A stretch of DNA of 43,267 bases from an uncultured Alphaproteobacteria bacterium (GCA_944389135.1 CALXLG010000008.1:1-43267), one strand, 5' to 3'. Counted from the first letter of the stretch, positions 16,004 to 24,549 are shown. Numbers and translations: made by a program. The notes: generated by a model not told the origin, from the letters alone.

Positions 16004-16012
16004 ATTATAGCA
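16004..16012 (-). promoter_or_regulatory. Extended -10 promoter of carD
   Basis: On the minus strand TGCTATAAT (16012-16004) with the TG element and a perfect -10. The upstream region is a T-rich run without a good -35, as expected for extended -10 promoters. Confidence 0.6.
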
Positions 16013-16051
16013 CAAAAAAACAAAAAAACAAACCCCAGCCAAAAAAATTAA

Positions 16052-16070
16052 AAGTCCCCAATGGGGACTT
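16052..16070 (-). terminator. Terminator after the Cys-rich secreted gene
   Basis: Stem AAGTCCCC/GGGGACTT with a 3-base loop, followed on the minus strand by TTAATTTTTTT. It starts five bases after the stop codon. Confidence 0.85.
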
Positions 16071-16074
16071 CTTT

Positions 16075-16632
16075 TTATCTTATTGAGCGACGCAATGTAG
16101 TACCAGTTCTTCGTATACTAGATTCACGACTACCTGTTGTTGTTCCACTAGACGTTGCGCAAACCCACTCATCACCTTGCAATATAGCTGACTGACCATC
16201 TGGGCACTCTGGTTTTTCCAAGCGCCACGCAAAGCAACTGCCTTTTTGATAAGAAGTATAAGTGGAACTATCGGCGCCACTGCGGGTATACGCACCGTAT
16301 TCAGGATTCCAAATACCCGCAGGTTCGCCACTGCACCATTTTCTATCACCAAAGCATTCTATACAATTATTTTTAGCATCGCATAATTCAACAGGTCCAG
16401 CTGTTGTTTTATAACCACTTGCCGCGCCTTTTCCACTGCCCATAGATTTTCCGTTTTCAAGGTCACGACACCATAATTTTTGACATTCTGCCGCATCAAT
16501 TCCGTCAATATCACTATGTGATACCAAAATATAACCCGGACCACAAGAAGTAAGCTTATCTGCAAAAGCAGAATTCCCAGCCACCAACAATACTGCACCA
16601 CCTAAAAACAATGAAACAAGAAATTTTTTCAT
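16075..16632 (-). CDS. Cys-rich secreted protein (unknown family)
   Basis: 185 aa. A signal peptide (1-24, ending AFA) is followed by a compact domain (28-155) with eleven Cys (SCGPG, ECQKLWC, ELC, NNCIECF, KWC, GSC, PEC, WVC) and many Gly, Trp and Tyr. The last 30 residues are Ser/Thr/Arg-rich and basic. The abundant Cys suggest disulfide bonds and so an oxidising periplasm or surface site. No family is recognised. Ribosome site AGAGAG; a possible -10 TATAAA lies ~20 bp upstream. With the orphans at 457 and 13260 it forms a set of lineage-specific exported Cys-rich proteins. Confidence 0.8.
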   Translation of the reverse strand: MKKFLVSLFLGGAVLLVAGNSAFADKLTSCGPGYILVSHSDIDGIDAAECQKLWCRDLENGKSMGSGKGAASGYKTTAGPVELCDAKNNCIECFGDRKWCSGEPAGIWNPEYGAYTRSGADSSTYTSYQKGSCFAWRLEKPECPDGQSAILQGDEWVCATSSGTTTGSRESSIRRTGTTLRRSIR

Positions 16633-16707
16633 AATTCTCTCTTTTGTTTATACACAAATATTGTACACTTTTTCATAGTTTTTTGCAAACGCCTTTTATC
16701 TACAAAA

Positions 16708-17136
16708 TTACTGACCAAGACCAGCTGGTGAAAAACGTCCAATATTATTAAACAACTCTTCTATCGCATTTAATTCAATTGCCGCAGGAATTGGTGTTTC
16801 ACCTTCTGCAATCATAACATCTGGCAAATCTTCATCATATAACACTTTGATTTCTTTAACTTTTTGACCGTCGACCCAGGCCAACAGAACAGTTTTATTG
16901 TCATACTTTAGTGGTAATGGACCGCGATAATTTTCATCGGCACCATAATATATCCAGACTTCATCGCCATAGATAGTTTTAACCTGTGGTGCACCAATTT
17001 GCTCTTCCAGCTGACGCGTTGTTTTTATATTTTCAACTTGTTCTTGCAAATCTGGCGCGAAAACATAACCGCGATGTTTAGTTTGAAAAGTACATGCGGA
17101 CAATAATATAGCAAAAATTAATATAACTTTTTTCAT
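16708..17136 (-). CDS. bamE: BamE/SmpA-family outer-membrane lipoprotein
   Basis: 142 aa. A lipobox LSAC (Cys15) makes it a lipoprotein. The BamE fold is recognised from RGYVFAPDLQEQV, IKTTRQLEEQIGAPQV and GDEVWIYYGAD, the usual sequence around the beta-alpha-alpha-beta-beta core. BamE assists the BAM complex that inserts outer-membrane barrels, which this window encodes in number. The C-terminal ~45 residues (PDVMIAEGETPIPA onwards) go beyond the core. There is no ribosome site; a weak promoter (TTGCAT, 18 bp, TAAATT) would start transcription at the ATG itself. Confidence 0.82.
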   Translation of the reverse strand: MKKVILIFAILLSACTFQTKHRGYVFAPDLQEQVENIKTTRQLEEQIGAPQVKTIYGDEVWIYYGADENYRGPLPLKYDNKTVLLAWVDGQKVKEIKVLYDEDLPDVMIAEGETPIPAAIELNAIEELFNNIGRFSPAGLGQ

Positions 17137-17180
17137 GCTAAAAATTTACACCAAAACACTTATTTAATGCAACAAAATAA

Positions 17181-17211
17181 AATCCGAAACAATATTTCAT
17201 TGCTTCGGATT
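17181..17211 (-). terminator. Terminator after PFOR
   Basis: 8-bp outer stem AATCCGAA/TTCGGATT plus an inner 4-bp CAAT/ATTG after one mismatch, loop ATTTC, then on the minus strand a T-rich tract. It lies 11 bp beyond the PFOR stop codon. Confidence 0.8.
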
Positions 17212-17221
17212 TTTATCTTCA

Positions 17222-20200
17222 TTAACCTTCCCCGTTTTCTTTAACTTCTGGTGCGGCTTTCATCATAGCAAAATGAGCAATATATTTTTTCAACTCGCTT
17301 TTATACTTATTGTTTTCTTTCGCCTCTTCTACCAGATGATTAAAGTTAGGATTCGCTGCGCGTGCCGCACCGAAACGACTTTCTGTTTTCAGGAAGTCTT
17401 CCAAAGGTGTTGGGTTATCAACGCTTGAATCTAAGGTTAAAGGATTTTTCCCTTCTTCAATCAATGTCGGGTTAAATCTATATAATGGCCAAGCCCCCGT
17501 ACTTACCATTTGCATTTGATGTTCTGGCCCATTTTGTAATGCAAATCCGTGCGCGATACATGGCGAATATGCCAATATAATTGATGGTCCATTAAAGGCC
17601 TCTGCTTCACGGAAAGCACGAATCGCCTGTGCCTGATTTGCCCCCAACGCAATCTGCGCAACATATGCACCAGACATCATGGCAATCATACCTAAGTCTT
17701 TTTTAGCATGTTCTTTACCACCAATAGCAAACTTCATACTTGCCCCAAATGGCGTTGATTTAGACTGCTGACCACCTGTGTTTGAATACCCTTCTGTATC
17801 CAACACCAATATATTTACATTTTCACCGCTATGTAATATATGGTCCAGACCGCCATAACCTATGTCATATGCCCAACCATCCCCACCAATAATCCAAACA
17901 GACTTATCAACAATTTCACCAAGCAAGCTAAGTGCTAACACAGCTCTTGGCGAATCGATTTTTTCTAACTTACTGCGTAAATCTGCTTCTATTTCACGTT
18001 GCTTATCTGGGTTTGTTTCGGCAAACATTTCTTCTACGTCTGAAATACCTAACTCAAACAACAGACCTTTTAGCGTATTACGTTTTTGATTCAAGGCCAA
18101 TCGCATACCAAGTCCATATTCTGCATTATCTTCAAACAAAGAGTTTGACCACGCAGGTCCACGTCCATTAGCATCTTTTGTCCACGGCGTAGTTGGCAAA
18201 TTTGCCCCATAAATAGACGAACAACCCGTTGCATTTGCAACAACCATTCTATCACCGAACAAATGCGACAGCATTTTTATATAAGGCGTTTCCCCACAAC
18301 CAGCGCATGCGCCAGGGAATTCAAAATAATGCGGTAATAACTCTATATGCTTTGGAATATTCAAATTCAGCTTTTCTTTTGGAAAATCTGGTAATTTTAC
18401 AGATTCATCAAAAGCCTTCTGGTTTTCCGATGCGTCTTTTAACGATATCATAGACAACGCTTTTACAGGACAATTCTTTACACAAACATTGCACCCCGTA
18501 CAATCTGCTGGGGAAATATTAAGTGTAAAATACATATTTTGTCCCAGTTCTGGTGTTTTCATTGGCACGACAATAATACCTGCCTGACGCGCTTGTTCTG
18601 CTTGTGCTTCCGTCATAACCTTGATACGTATTGCCGCATGTGGACACAATGTAGAGCACTTTCCACACTGAATACATTTAGACAAATCACACGTAGCGAC
18701 CTTATCAGATATAGCGCGCTTTTCATATTTAGATGTACCAACAGGATATTGCCCTGCCCCAAATTCACCGTCAACCTTAAATCTTGAAACAGGCAATGCA
18801 TCACCACGTTGTGCCGCCATTTCACCAAGCGTTCCCGCAATTTCAACAGGCGTATTTAGTGTCATAGCTGGTACAAAATCTGGTGCAAAGTTAGAAACAG
18901 ATGACGGCAATTTATATTCTTGTAAATATTCTGCTGCTTTATCAACTGCTGCCCAGTTTGCTTCTACGACATCCATGCCTTTCTTTTTATAAGTCTTTTC
19001 AATTGCAACCTTTGCACTTTTTGCTGCAACAGTTGGGTCAATAACTTTCGTTAAATTAAAGAAATTCAACATTATAAAAGTATTAATTCTGTTGCCTAAA
19101 CCTAACTCTGCCGCCGCGCGATTCGCGTCTAAGAAGAATACACGTGCACGCATTCTTATTAAATGTTCTTGACTTTCACGTGGCAGATTTGCAAACGCTA
19201 CTTCTGGTGTCATAGAAGTATTAATCATAACAGTGCCACCTGCGCGTAATCCCTTAAATATATCAAATCTTTGTGCAATCATAAAATTAGATACACTAAT
19301 AAAATCTGCAACTTCTATTAAATATTGACTTTTAATCGGTTCATCTGAAAAGCGCACATGTGACGCCGTTAACCCACCAGACTTTTTGGAATCGTACACT
19401 GCATAAGACTGTGGATATAAATCAGAATTTTCACCAACAATTTTTACAATATTTTTTACAGCACCAACCGTACCATCAGAACCAATACCATATAATATAG
19501 CCGTCTTGAAATTAGGCGCTTCTACTGCAAAAGCAGGATCGGTCTTCAAAGATAGTCCCGTCAAATCGTCATCTATTCCAACTGTAAAGTTATGATGCAG
19601 TTGCCCCAACATTAGGTTTTCATATACAGCCTTTACATCACGAGGCTTAAATTCTTTACTACCCAAACCATATCGCCCACCAAATACTTCAGCGCTATCA
19701 CCAACAACACTTTTTACATCTTGGTACAACGGTTCACCAACAGAACCAGGTTCTTTAGTTCTATCTAATACCGCAATTCTTTTTACTGACTTTGGCAAAG
19801 CTGCTAAAAAGGCTTCTTTCGGGAATGGACGGAACAAATGAACTTTTAACAGCCCCAAACCTTTTGGTAAATAAGGAAGAGTTTCTTCTATTGTTTCACA
19901 GGCACTTCCCATTGCAACAATTACATTTTCTGCATTCGGGTCGCCAATATAATCAACCAAATTATACTTACGCCCCGTCAACTGTGCGAACTTATCCATA
20001 CATTCTTGAACTATTTCTGGCGTTTTCAAATACAAAGGATTTGCAGCTTCACGTCCTTGGAAATAAACATCAGGATTTTGTGCGGTTCCACGTATTGTTG
20101 GATTATCTGGTGACATACCACGTTTACGATTTTGCAAAACCAAATCATCAGGAATCATTTCACGCAAAACATCGTCTTCAATTCTTTCCAGTCTTGATTC

Positions 20201-20731
20201 TTCATGACTTGTTCTGAACCCATCAAAGAAATGCAAGAAAGGAACGCGTGCACGTAAAGTTGCAGCATGTGCAATTGCAGCGAAATCATGTGCTTGCTGA
20301 ACATTATGGCTAGACAACATTGCAAACCCAGTTGAACGCACAGACATAACATCGCTGTGGTCGCCAAAAATAGATAAAGCATGCGTAGCCAACGCACGCG
20401 CGGCCACATGCATAACAAAAGGTGTTTGTTCCCCAGCAATCTTGTACATATTAGGAATCATTAACAACAAACCTTGTGATGCCGTAAAAGTTGTTGCCAA
20501 AGCCCCCATTTGCAACGCGCCATGCATTGCACCAGCAGCACCACCCTCTGATTGCATTTCAATTATTTCAGGAATAGCACCCCAAATATTTTTCTTATGT
20601 TGGAAAGCCCATTCATCAGCCAATTCACCCATAGTACTACTTGGCGTAATAGGATAAATCGCCGCGAAATCTACACATCTATAGGCAACATCAGCCGCCG
20701 CCCAATTACCATCTACGATTAAATTTGCCAT
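17222..20731 (-). CDS. nifJ: Pyruvate:ferredoxin (flavodoxin) oxidoreductase
   Basis: 1169 aa, the length of the one-chain enzyme. It converts pyruvate and CoA to acetyl-CoA, CO2 and reduced ferredoxin, using TPP and three 4Fe-4S clusters, in the cytoplasm of anaerobes. The start at 20731 has GAAGGAAG and the family opening DGNWAAADVAYRCVDFAAIY. The substrate motif YPITPSSTMGE is near the N-terminus. Two ferredoxin clusters are at ~680-760 (CIQCGKCSTLCP and CTGCNVCVKNCP). The proximal cluster begins GACAGCGETPY, and the TPP motif is GGDGWAYDIGYGG to SNTGGQQS. All expected Cys are present. An oxygen-sensitive PFOR in an alphaproteobacterial setting is a strong lifestyle marker. It is divergent from the ClpP-fold gene. 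Confidence 0.98.
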   Translation of the reverse strand: MANLIVDGNWAAADVAYRCVDFAAIYPITPSSTMGELADEWAFQHKKNIWGAIPEIIEMQSEGGAAGAMHGALQMGALATTFTASQGLLLMIPNMYKIAGEQTPFVMHVAARALATHALSIFGDHSDVMSVRSTGFAMLSSHNVQQAHDFAAIAHAATLRARVPFLHFFDGFRTSHEESRLERIEDDVLREMIPDDLVLQNRKRGMSPDNPTIRGTAQNPDVYFQGREAANPLYLKTPEIVQECMDKFAQLTGRKYNLVDYIGDPNAENVIVAMGSACETIEETLPYLPKGLGLLKVHLFRPFPKEAFLAALPKSVKRIAVLDRTKEPGSVGEPLYQDVKSVVGDSAEVFGGRYGLGSKEFKPRDVKAVYENLMLGQLHHNFTVGIDDDLTGLSLKTDPAFAVEAPNFKTAILYGIGSDGTVGAVKNIVKIVGENSDLYPQSYAVYDSKKSGGLTASHVRFSDEPIKSQYLIEVADFISVSNFMIAQRFDIFKGLRAGGTVMINTSMTPEVAFANLPRESQEHLIRMRARVFFLDANRAAAELGLGNRINTFIMLNFFNLTKVIDPTVAAKSAKVAIEKTYKKKGMDVVEANWAAVDKAAEYLQEYKLPSSVSNFAPDFVPAMTLNTPVEIAGTLGEMAAQRGDALPVSRFKVDGEFGAGQYPVGTSKYEKRAISDKVATCDLSKCIQCGKCSTLCPHAAIRIKVMTEAQAEQARQAGIIVVPMKTPELGQNMYFTLNISPADCTGCNVCVKNCPVKALSMISLKDASENQKAFDESVKLPDFPKEKLNLNIPKHIELLPHYFEFPGACAGCGETPYIKMLSHLFGDRMVVANATGCSSIYGANLPTTPWTKDANGRGPAWSNSLFEDNAEYGLGMRLALNQKRNTLKGLLFELGISDVEEMFAETNPDKQREIEADLRSKLEKIDSPRAVLALSLLGEIVDKSVWIIGGDGWAYDIGYGGLDHILHSGENVNILVLDTEGYSNTGGQQSKSTPFGASMKFAIGGKEHAKKDLGMIAMMSGAYVAQIALGANQAQAIRAFREAEAFNGPSIILAYSPCIAHGFALQNGPEHQMQMVSTGAWPLYRFNPTLIEEGKNPLTLDSSVDNPTPLEDFLKTESRFGAARAANPNFNHLVEEAKENNKYKSELKKYIAHFAMMKAAPEVKENGEG

Positions 20732-20806
20732 TTTTTCTTCCTTCAAAATTAATACCGTCGTAAATGATACCGCCATTTATACCACAAGGCAAGTTTTATT
20801 AGACTG

Positions 20807-20836
20807 TTGACACAACCAACTTTTGTAAAGTATTAT
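20807..20836 (+). promoter_or_regulatory. Promoter of the ClpP-fold gene
   Basis: TTGACA (20807-20812), 18 bp, TATTAT (20831-20836), followed by AAAAGGAG 7-10 bp before ATG. It is a strong transcription and translation start for a gene of unknown role. Confidence 0.7.
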
Positions 20837-20854
20837 AAAAAAAAGGAGTGAATT

Positions 20855-21514
20855 ATGTTTATAGTAAACACCCTGAACAATTACATAAAAAACAATAGTC
20901 TATATATACTAAATGATTTGAATCCCCGTAATACAAATCAAGTAATTGGCGATTTAAAAAATCTTGTTTTTAAAAAGCACCCAACCTTAGACAAAGATTT
21001 TAACATTGAAAAAATAACCACTCCATATGAAATAAATTATGAAAACGCCCCAGTTATTGACATATTTATAAACTCAATAAGTAGCGATTTTCAAACTTAT
21101 TCAGCAATATCAACTATACTTGCCATCGCAAAAAGCAAAGGTATATTAATAAGAACAACTGTAATGCAAGTTGCTGGTGCCATGAACAGTTTATTAGCAA
21201 TTCAAGGCACACCAGGACTTCGCATAATGCATGAAAATGCAGTACACTATATTCCACATATAAAACCTAAACCAAACGTTGGGTTCACATCAAAGCAAGA
21301 CCCCACCACAGAAATTAAATTGGACATGAACCTTATAGAATATCAAATACTTATAAAAAGTTACAAAGCCAACACAAATATGAATAAACATCAAATTAAT
21401 AATCTTATAGTACAAGGTGCTTTTAATTCTACCAAAAGCCTAAAATTAAATATGTGTGATTGGATCTTGCTAAACAATGGAAATTTCATAAAAAGAAATA
21501 CAAGACAAAAATAA
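20855..21514 (+). CDS. ClpP/crotonase-fold protein lacking the catalytic Ser (pseudoprotease candidate)
   Basis: 219 aa, no signal peptide. The middle aligns without gaps to ClpP: FINSISSD (71-78) at the place of the YINSPGG substrate loop, then residues 99-118, ending MNSLLAIQG, at the catalytic-Ser helix. The Met and final Gly are kept but the Ser of the ASMG motif is Ala109 and the oxyanion-loop GG is SS. His126 in RIMHEN may match the catalytic His. The end (MNKHQINNLIVQGAFNSTKSLKLNMCDWILL) matches the ClpP tail that ends in GLVDSIL. The fold assignment is inference from this pattern. Possible roles are a regulatory subunit, a scaffold or a phage-type remnant. Its codon use is more AT-rich than the neighbours. 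Confidence 0.6.
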   Translation: MFIVNTLNNYIKNNSLYILNDLNPRNTNQVIGDLKNLVFKKHPTLDKDFNIEKITTPYEINYENAPVIDIFINSISSDFQTYSAISTILAIAKSKGILIRTTVMQVAGAMNSLLAIQGTPGLRIMHENAVHYIPHIKPKPNVGFTSKQDPTTEIKLDMNLIEYQILIKSYKANTNMNKHQINNLIVQGAFNSTKSLKLNMCDWILLNNGNFIKRNTRQK

Positions 21515-21533
21515 AACGGGCTTAGCCCGTTTT
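21513..21533. terminator. Bidirectional terminator
   Basis: Perfect 9-bp stem AAAACGGGC/GCCCGTTTT with loop TTA, T-run on the plus strand. It closes both convergent genes and overlaps the stop codon of each. Confidence 0.9.
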
Positions 21534-22128
21534 ATTTTTGTTTTCCTAACAAACGTCCAGTTATTCTGGATAGAAAATTATCTAACTTAGAATATTTTGC
21601 CATAATTTTACCGTCTTTTATAAACAATGATTTTTTATAACCTTTATAAACGGGGTTATTAAAAAATACAAAGTCTGAACAATCTTTAGGTATATAATCA
21701 AGATTAGTTATATTATTATTAGAACAATCATATACAAGCGATTTAACAGGACCATACTGTAAATTTGTTAAATTATTCCCAGCACAATAAAAAAACTCTG
21801 TAGTTCTCGGTGCACCATTTAAAGTCTGCAAATCATTCAAAGAACAACAATAATACGCAGCTTTTACAGGACCATAAATTAAACTTTTTATCTCATTACA
21901 AGAACAATCAAACCCACCAACATACTGTGGGCAGCCCTTCAAAGACGTTAATTTATTATTAGAACAATAAAAAAATCCATTTACTGTAATAGACGATAAA
22001 TCTGGCAAACTTTCCAAATCCATTGCAGACAAATCTAAATCACCTTTTACCACAAAATCTTTCGGTAAATTAAACGCATCGTAGCGCTTGCCATCTTGTA
22101 TAAAAAATCTTTTACGCATATTCCGCAT
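21532..22128 (-). CDS. Leucine-rich-repeat protein, Cys/Asn type
   Basis: 198 aa, no signal peptide. After a short N-terminal module (FFIQDGKRYDAFNLPKDFVV) come about six repeats of ~20 residues. Each has a core such as FYCSNNKLTSLKGCPQYV, FDCSCNEIKSLIYGPV, YDCSNNNITNLDYIP. The pattern (F/Y)xCSxNxLxxLxxxP is the short LRR common in phages and gut bacteria, where Cys replaces a hydrophobic core residue. The C-terminus is basic (KKSLFIKDGK, then RITGRLLGKQK). LRRs bind proteins; the target is unknown. The motif FIQDGK near the start recurs as FIKDGK near the end. It has its own promoter and an AAAGGTG ribosome site. Confidence 0.8.
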   Translation of the reverse strand: MRNMRKRFFIQDGKRYDAFNLPKDFVVKGDLDLSAMDLESLPDLSSITVNGFFYCSNNKLTSLKGCPQYVGGFDCSCNEIKSLIYGPVKAAYYCCSLNDLQTLNGAPRTTEFFYCAGNNLTNLQYGPVKSLVYDCSNNNITNLDYIPKDCSDFVFFNNPVYKGYKKSLFIKDGKIMAKYSKLDNFLSRITGRLLGKQK

Positions 22129-22151
22129 AACAACACCTTTATCAAGCTTAT

Positions 22152-22180
22152 TTTATACACTACAAGCAAGACAAAGTCAA
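22152..22180 (-). promoter_or_regulatory. Promoter of the LRR gene
   Basis: On the minus strand TTGACT (22180-22175), 17 bp, TATAAA (22157-22152). A ~17-nt leader holds AAAGGTG. Confidence 0.75.
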
Positions 22181-22210
22181 CAAAGTTATTTTTTGTCAAT
22201 ACAAACCTAT

Positions 22211-22238
22211 AAAAAATAAGGGCACGCCCTTATTTTTT
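22211..22238. terminator. Terminator overlapping the ctpA stop
   Basis: 13-bp perfect arms AAAAAATAAGGGC/GCCCTTATTTTTT around AC, with the ctpA stop codon (22230-22232) inside the stem. On the minus strand the arm itself supplies the U-run. Confidence 0.85.
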
Positions 22239-23696
22239 ATTTGATTTCTTGCTGTCTTTTTTTTCATCAGTTTTCTTATCTGTTTTTTTATCCGATTGTT
22301 TCTCGTCTGCTTCTGCTGACTTTTCTTCATCGGCAACAGATTCCGATTTTTCTTTAGTTTCGGCAAACTTCTTTTCTCTTTCCTGAAGTTTAGACATAGC
22401 TATAACCATATCCATACCACGTTGCAGTTGATAATCCAGCGCATCTTTTTCTTCATCTGTTAACTCTTTGTCTTCATCATCAGACTTTTTATCGTCCTTA
22501 TCTTTCGCATGTTCGTTTTTCAAAGCATTTTTAAAAGAAGCCTCTGAGTACATACTTTCTTTTTTCTCCAACACTTCTACTTTACTTTGTAAAACCTCAA
22601 CATCTGGGGTAATACCTTCATTCTGAATAGAACGTCCACTTGGCGTATAATATCTGGCAATAGTTATATGTATAGCCGTTCCATCACCCAGCGGTTTTTG
22701 CTGTTGAACGCTTCCCTTACCAAAGCTCTGGCTACCCATAACCAAAGCACGTCCATTATCTTGCAACGCCCCCGCAACGATTTCCGATGCAGACGCGGAC
22801 CCGTGATTTATCAAAACAACAACAGGTTTGCCATTTGCCAAATCACCTTCTTTCGCATAAACACGTTCTATATCTGCTTTATCCTTACCGCGTGTTGATA
22901 CAATTTCACCACCGTCTAAAAATGCATCAGATACATCAATTGCGGCAGTCAAATATCCCCCAGGATTATTACGAACATCCAATACGTACCCTACAACATC
23001 TTTTTTCTCTAGTTTTTTAAGTGCTTCATTAAGTTCTTTTGATGTTGTTGCCCCAAAATCAGATATTCTTATATAACCAACTTTTGGCGCGTCTTCATCG
23101 GCATCTGCCAAAGATTTTTCTTCGTATTTTACAGAATCAACTTTTATAATCGCACGTTTCAATGTCAAGGTTCTTGGTTCTTTTCCTTCTGAAATAATAG
23201 TCAGTTTTACCTTTGTTCCTGGACGCCCTTTCATCTTTTTAACAGCTTGATTCAACGTCATATCAAAAACTTGTTCATCATCAATATGCGTAATGTAATC
23301 ACCTGCCTTAATTCCGGCCTTATCCGCTGGGGTGTCATCAATAGGAGAAATAACACGCACCGCCCCCCTATCACTAGTAATTTGAATTCCCAGTCCTCCA
23401 AATTCACCATGTGATTTATCATTAAATTCTTTAAAGTCGTCTGCAGACAAATAAGAAGAATGTGGGTCTAATGCACCTAACATACCGTTCATTGCCGCTT
23501 CTAACATTTTCTTTTCATCCACCTCTTCAACGAAGTTGTCACGCGCAACTTCAAACACCAAGGCCAACTTTTTCAGTTGTTCATAAATTTGTTCATCTGT
23601 TAAATGTTCAATTGGTTCTTCTTTTTTAGATTTATCTGCAGCGAACGAAGCAACCGGCAACAAAAGACAAACAAAAATGACTAATTTTTTTAACAT
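22230..23696 (-). CDS. ctpA: C-terminal processing protease (S41 family)
   Basis: 488 aa. It is a periplasmic Ser/Lys protease that trims or degrades envelope proteins from their C-termini. Signal peptide 1-19 (SFA-A). An N-terminal region is followed by a PDZ domain (~95-180, FGGLGIQITSDRG, IKAGDYITHIDD). The catalytic core has YVLDVRNNPGG (237-247), the Ser in GSASASEIVAG (299-309) and the Lys in SQSFGKGSVQ (Lys327). After ~385 comes a ~100-residue tail rich in Lys, Asp, Glu and Ser (ending KKTDEKKDSKKSNKK), beyond the usual core and probably disordered. Such tails occur in relatives, but this one is unusually charged and repetitive. AGGAA precedes ATG. Confidence 0.95.
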   Translation of the reverse strand: MLKKLVIFVCLLLPVASFAADKSKKEEPIEHLTDEQIYEQLKKLALVFEVARDNFVEEVDEKKMLEAAMNGMLGALDPHSSYLSADDFKEFNDKSHGEFGGLGIQITSDRGAVRVISPIDDTPADKAGIKAGDYITHIDDEQVFDMTLNQAVKKMKGRPGTKVKLTIISEGKEPRTLTLKRAIIKVDSVKYEEKSLADADEDAPKVGYIRISDFGATTSKELNEALKKLEKKDVVGYVLDVRNNPGGYLTAAIDVSDAFLDGGEIVSTRGKDKADIERVYAKEGDLANGKPVVVLINHGSASASEIVAGALQDNGRALVMGSQSFGKGSVQQQKPLGDGTAIHITIARYYTPSGRSIQNEGITPDVEVLQSKVEVLEKKESMYSEASFKNALKNEHAKDKDDKKSDDEDKELTDEEKDALDYQLQRGMDMVIAMSKLQEREKKFAETKEKSESVADEEKSAEADEKQSDKKTDKKTDEKKDSKKSNKK

Positions 23697-23796
23697 TTCC
23701 TATTCCTTTATGAAAAGCAACCTTTGACTACAAAGATACTGAAAAAAAGCCCACACCGCAAGTACCTTTTTAAACAAAATATTCTACATTATAAAA

Positions 23797-23824
23797 TTGA
23801 CAAATTAAATTTAAGAACTATATT
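23797..23824 (+). promoter_or_regulatory. Promoter that predicts a leaderless fic mRNA
   Basis: TTGACA (23797-23802), 16 bp, TATATT (23819-23824). Transcription should start near 23831, two bases before ATG 23833; no ribosome site is present. Confidence 0.7.
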
Positions 23825-23832
23825 TATTAACA

Positions 23833-24549
23833 ATGAATAAAGACAAATTAATCATCGAAGAAAATAAAAAACAAATAACATCCCTATTGTCAGGTGCGGA
23901 TACTACCAAGCGTTTAAACAACGTGAACTGGTTGCGACATGAAATAGCTTATACGGAGCCTAAAACGTTATTTTATATTCCATCAAAAGAACAGTTGCCA
24001 TACCTTGATTATAATTGCATGAAAAATATAGGCGAAGCATATGACTATATATTAGACCACCCTAAAAAAGCAATCACCCCCATAGAAATATGCAAAATTC
24101 ACAGCATTTTATGCACAGACACACATATTCAAGGTGGACTATTTAGAACTTGTGATAAAATATTAGAAATAAGAATCAATGGGGAAAGGATGCATGCACC
24201 AGATGCGGGCGAAATTCCATATCATTTAAACGAATTAGTATTTAAGTTAAAAGACTCAAAAGTGCCCGTCTTAAATCGCGCATTTGATATACATTATGAA
24301 TTGATTGCCTTACAACCTTTTGATGATTTTAATAAAAGAACCTCCAGATTAATAATGAACTGGTTTTTAATTCAACACGGATACAGACCAATTGTGTTTA
24401 ACCATAAATCTGACAAGCAAAAATATATAAGTGCTTTTACAGCTCGTGCAAATGGAGACATCAAAGCCTACAATCAATATATGTATAATTGCACAATAAG
24501 AACTCAGAACGAAATTATTAAACTTCTGAAAAAATCTAAAATTTTATAA
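23833..24549 (+). CDS. Fic-domain protein with an altered catalytic motif
   Basis: 238 aa. Fic proteins transfer AMP or another nucleotide part to a target Ser, Thr or Tyr. The core fits: GGLFRTCD (101-108), the flap-like ERMHAPDAGEIPYHLNEL (118-135), and the Fic motif. That motif reads QPFDDFNKR (161-169) against the family HPFxDGNGR: the catalytic His is Gln161, the first Gly is Phe166 and the second is Lys168. Asn167, Arg169 and the trailing Arg172 are kept. NKRT resembles Doc kinases, but they keep His. So standard AMPylation is doubtful. Inhibitory Glu motifs are not obvious. It ends exactly where the convergent APH-like gene ends. A toxin-like pseudoenzyme or an enzyme with changed chemistry are both possible. 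Confidence 0.8.
   Translation: MNKDKLIIEENKKQITSLLSGADTTKRLNNVNWLRHEIAYTEPKTLFYIPSKEQLPYLDYNCMKNIGEAYDYILDHPKKAITPIEICKIHSILCTDTHIQGGLFRTCDKILEIRINGERMHAPDAGEIPYHLNELVFKLKDSKVPVLNRAFDIHYELIALQPFDDFNKRTSRLIMNWFLIQHGYRPIVFNHKSDKQKYISAFTARANGDIKAYNQYMYNCTIRTQNEIIKLLKKSKIL

Noticed and set aside
20732-20776. Longer start for PFOR
   Set aside because: GAAGGAAG lies just before ATG 20731 and the family starts there; the 15 extra residues are unconserved.
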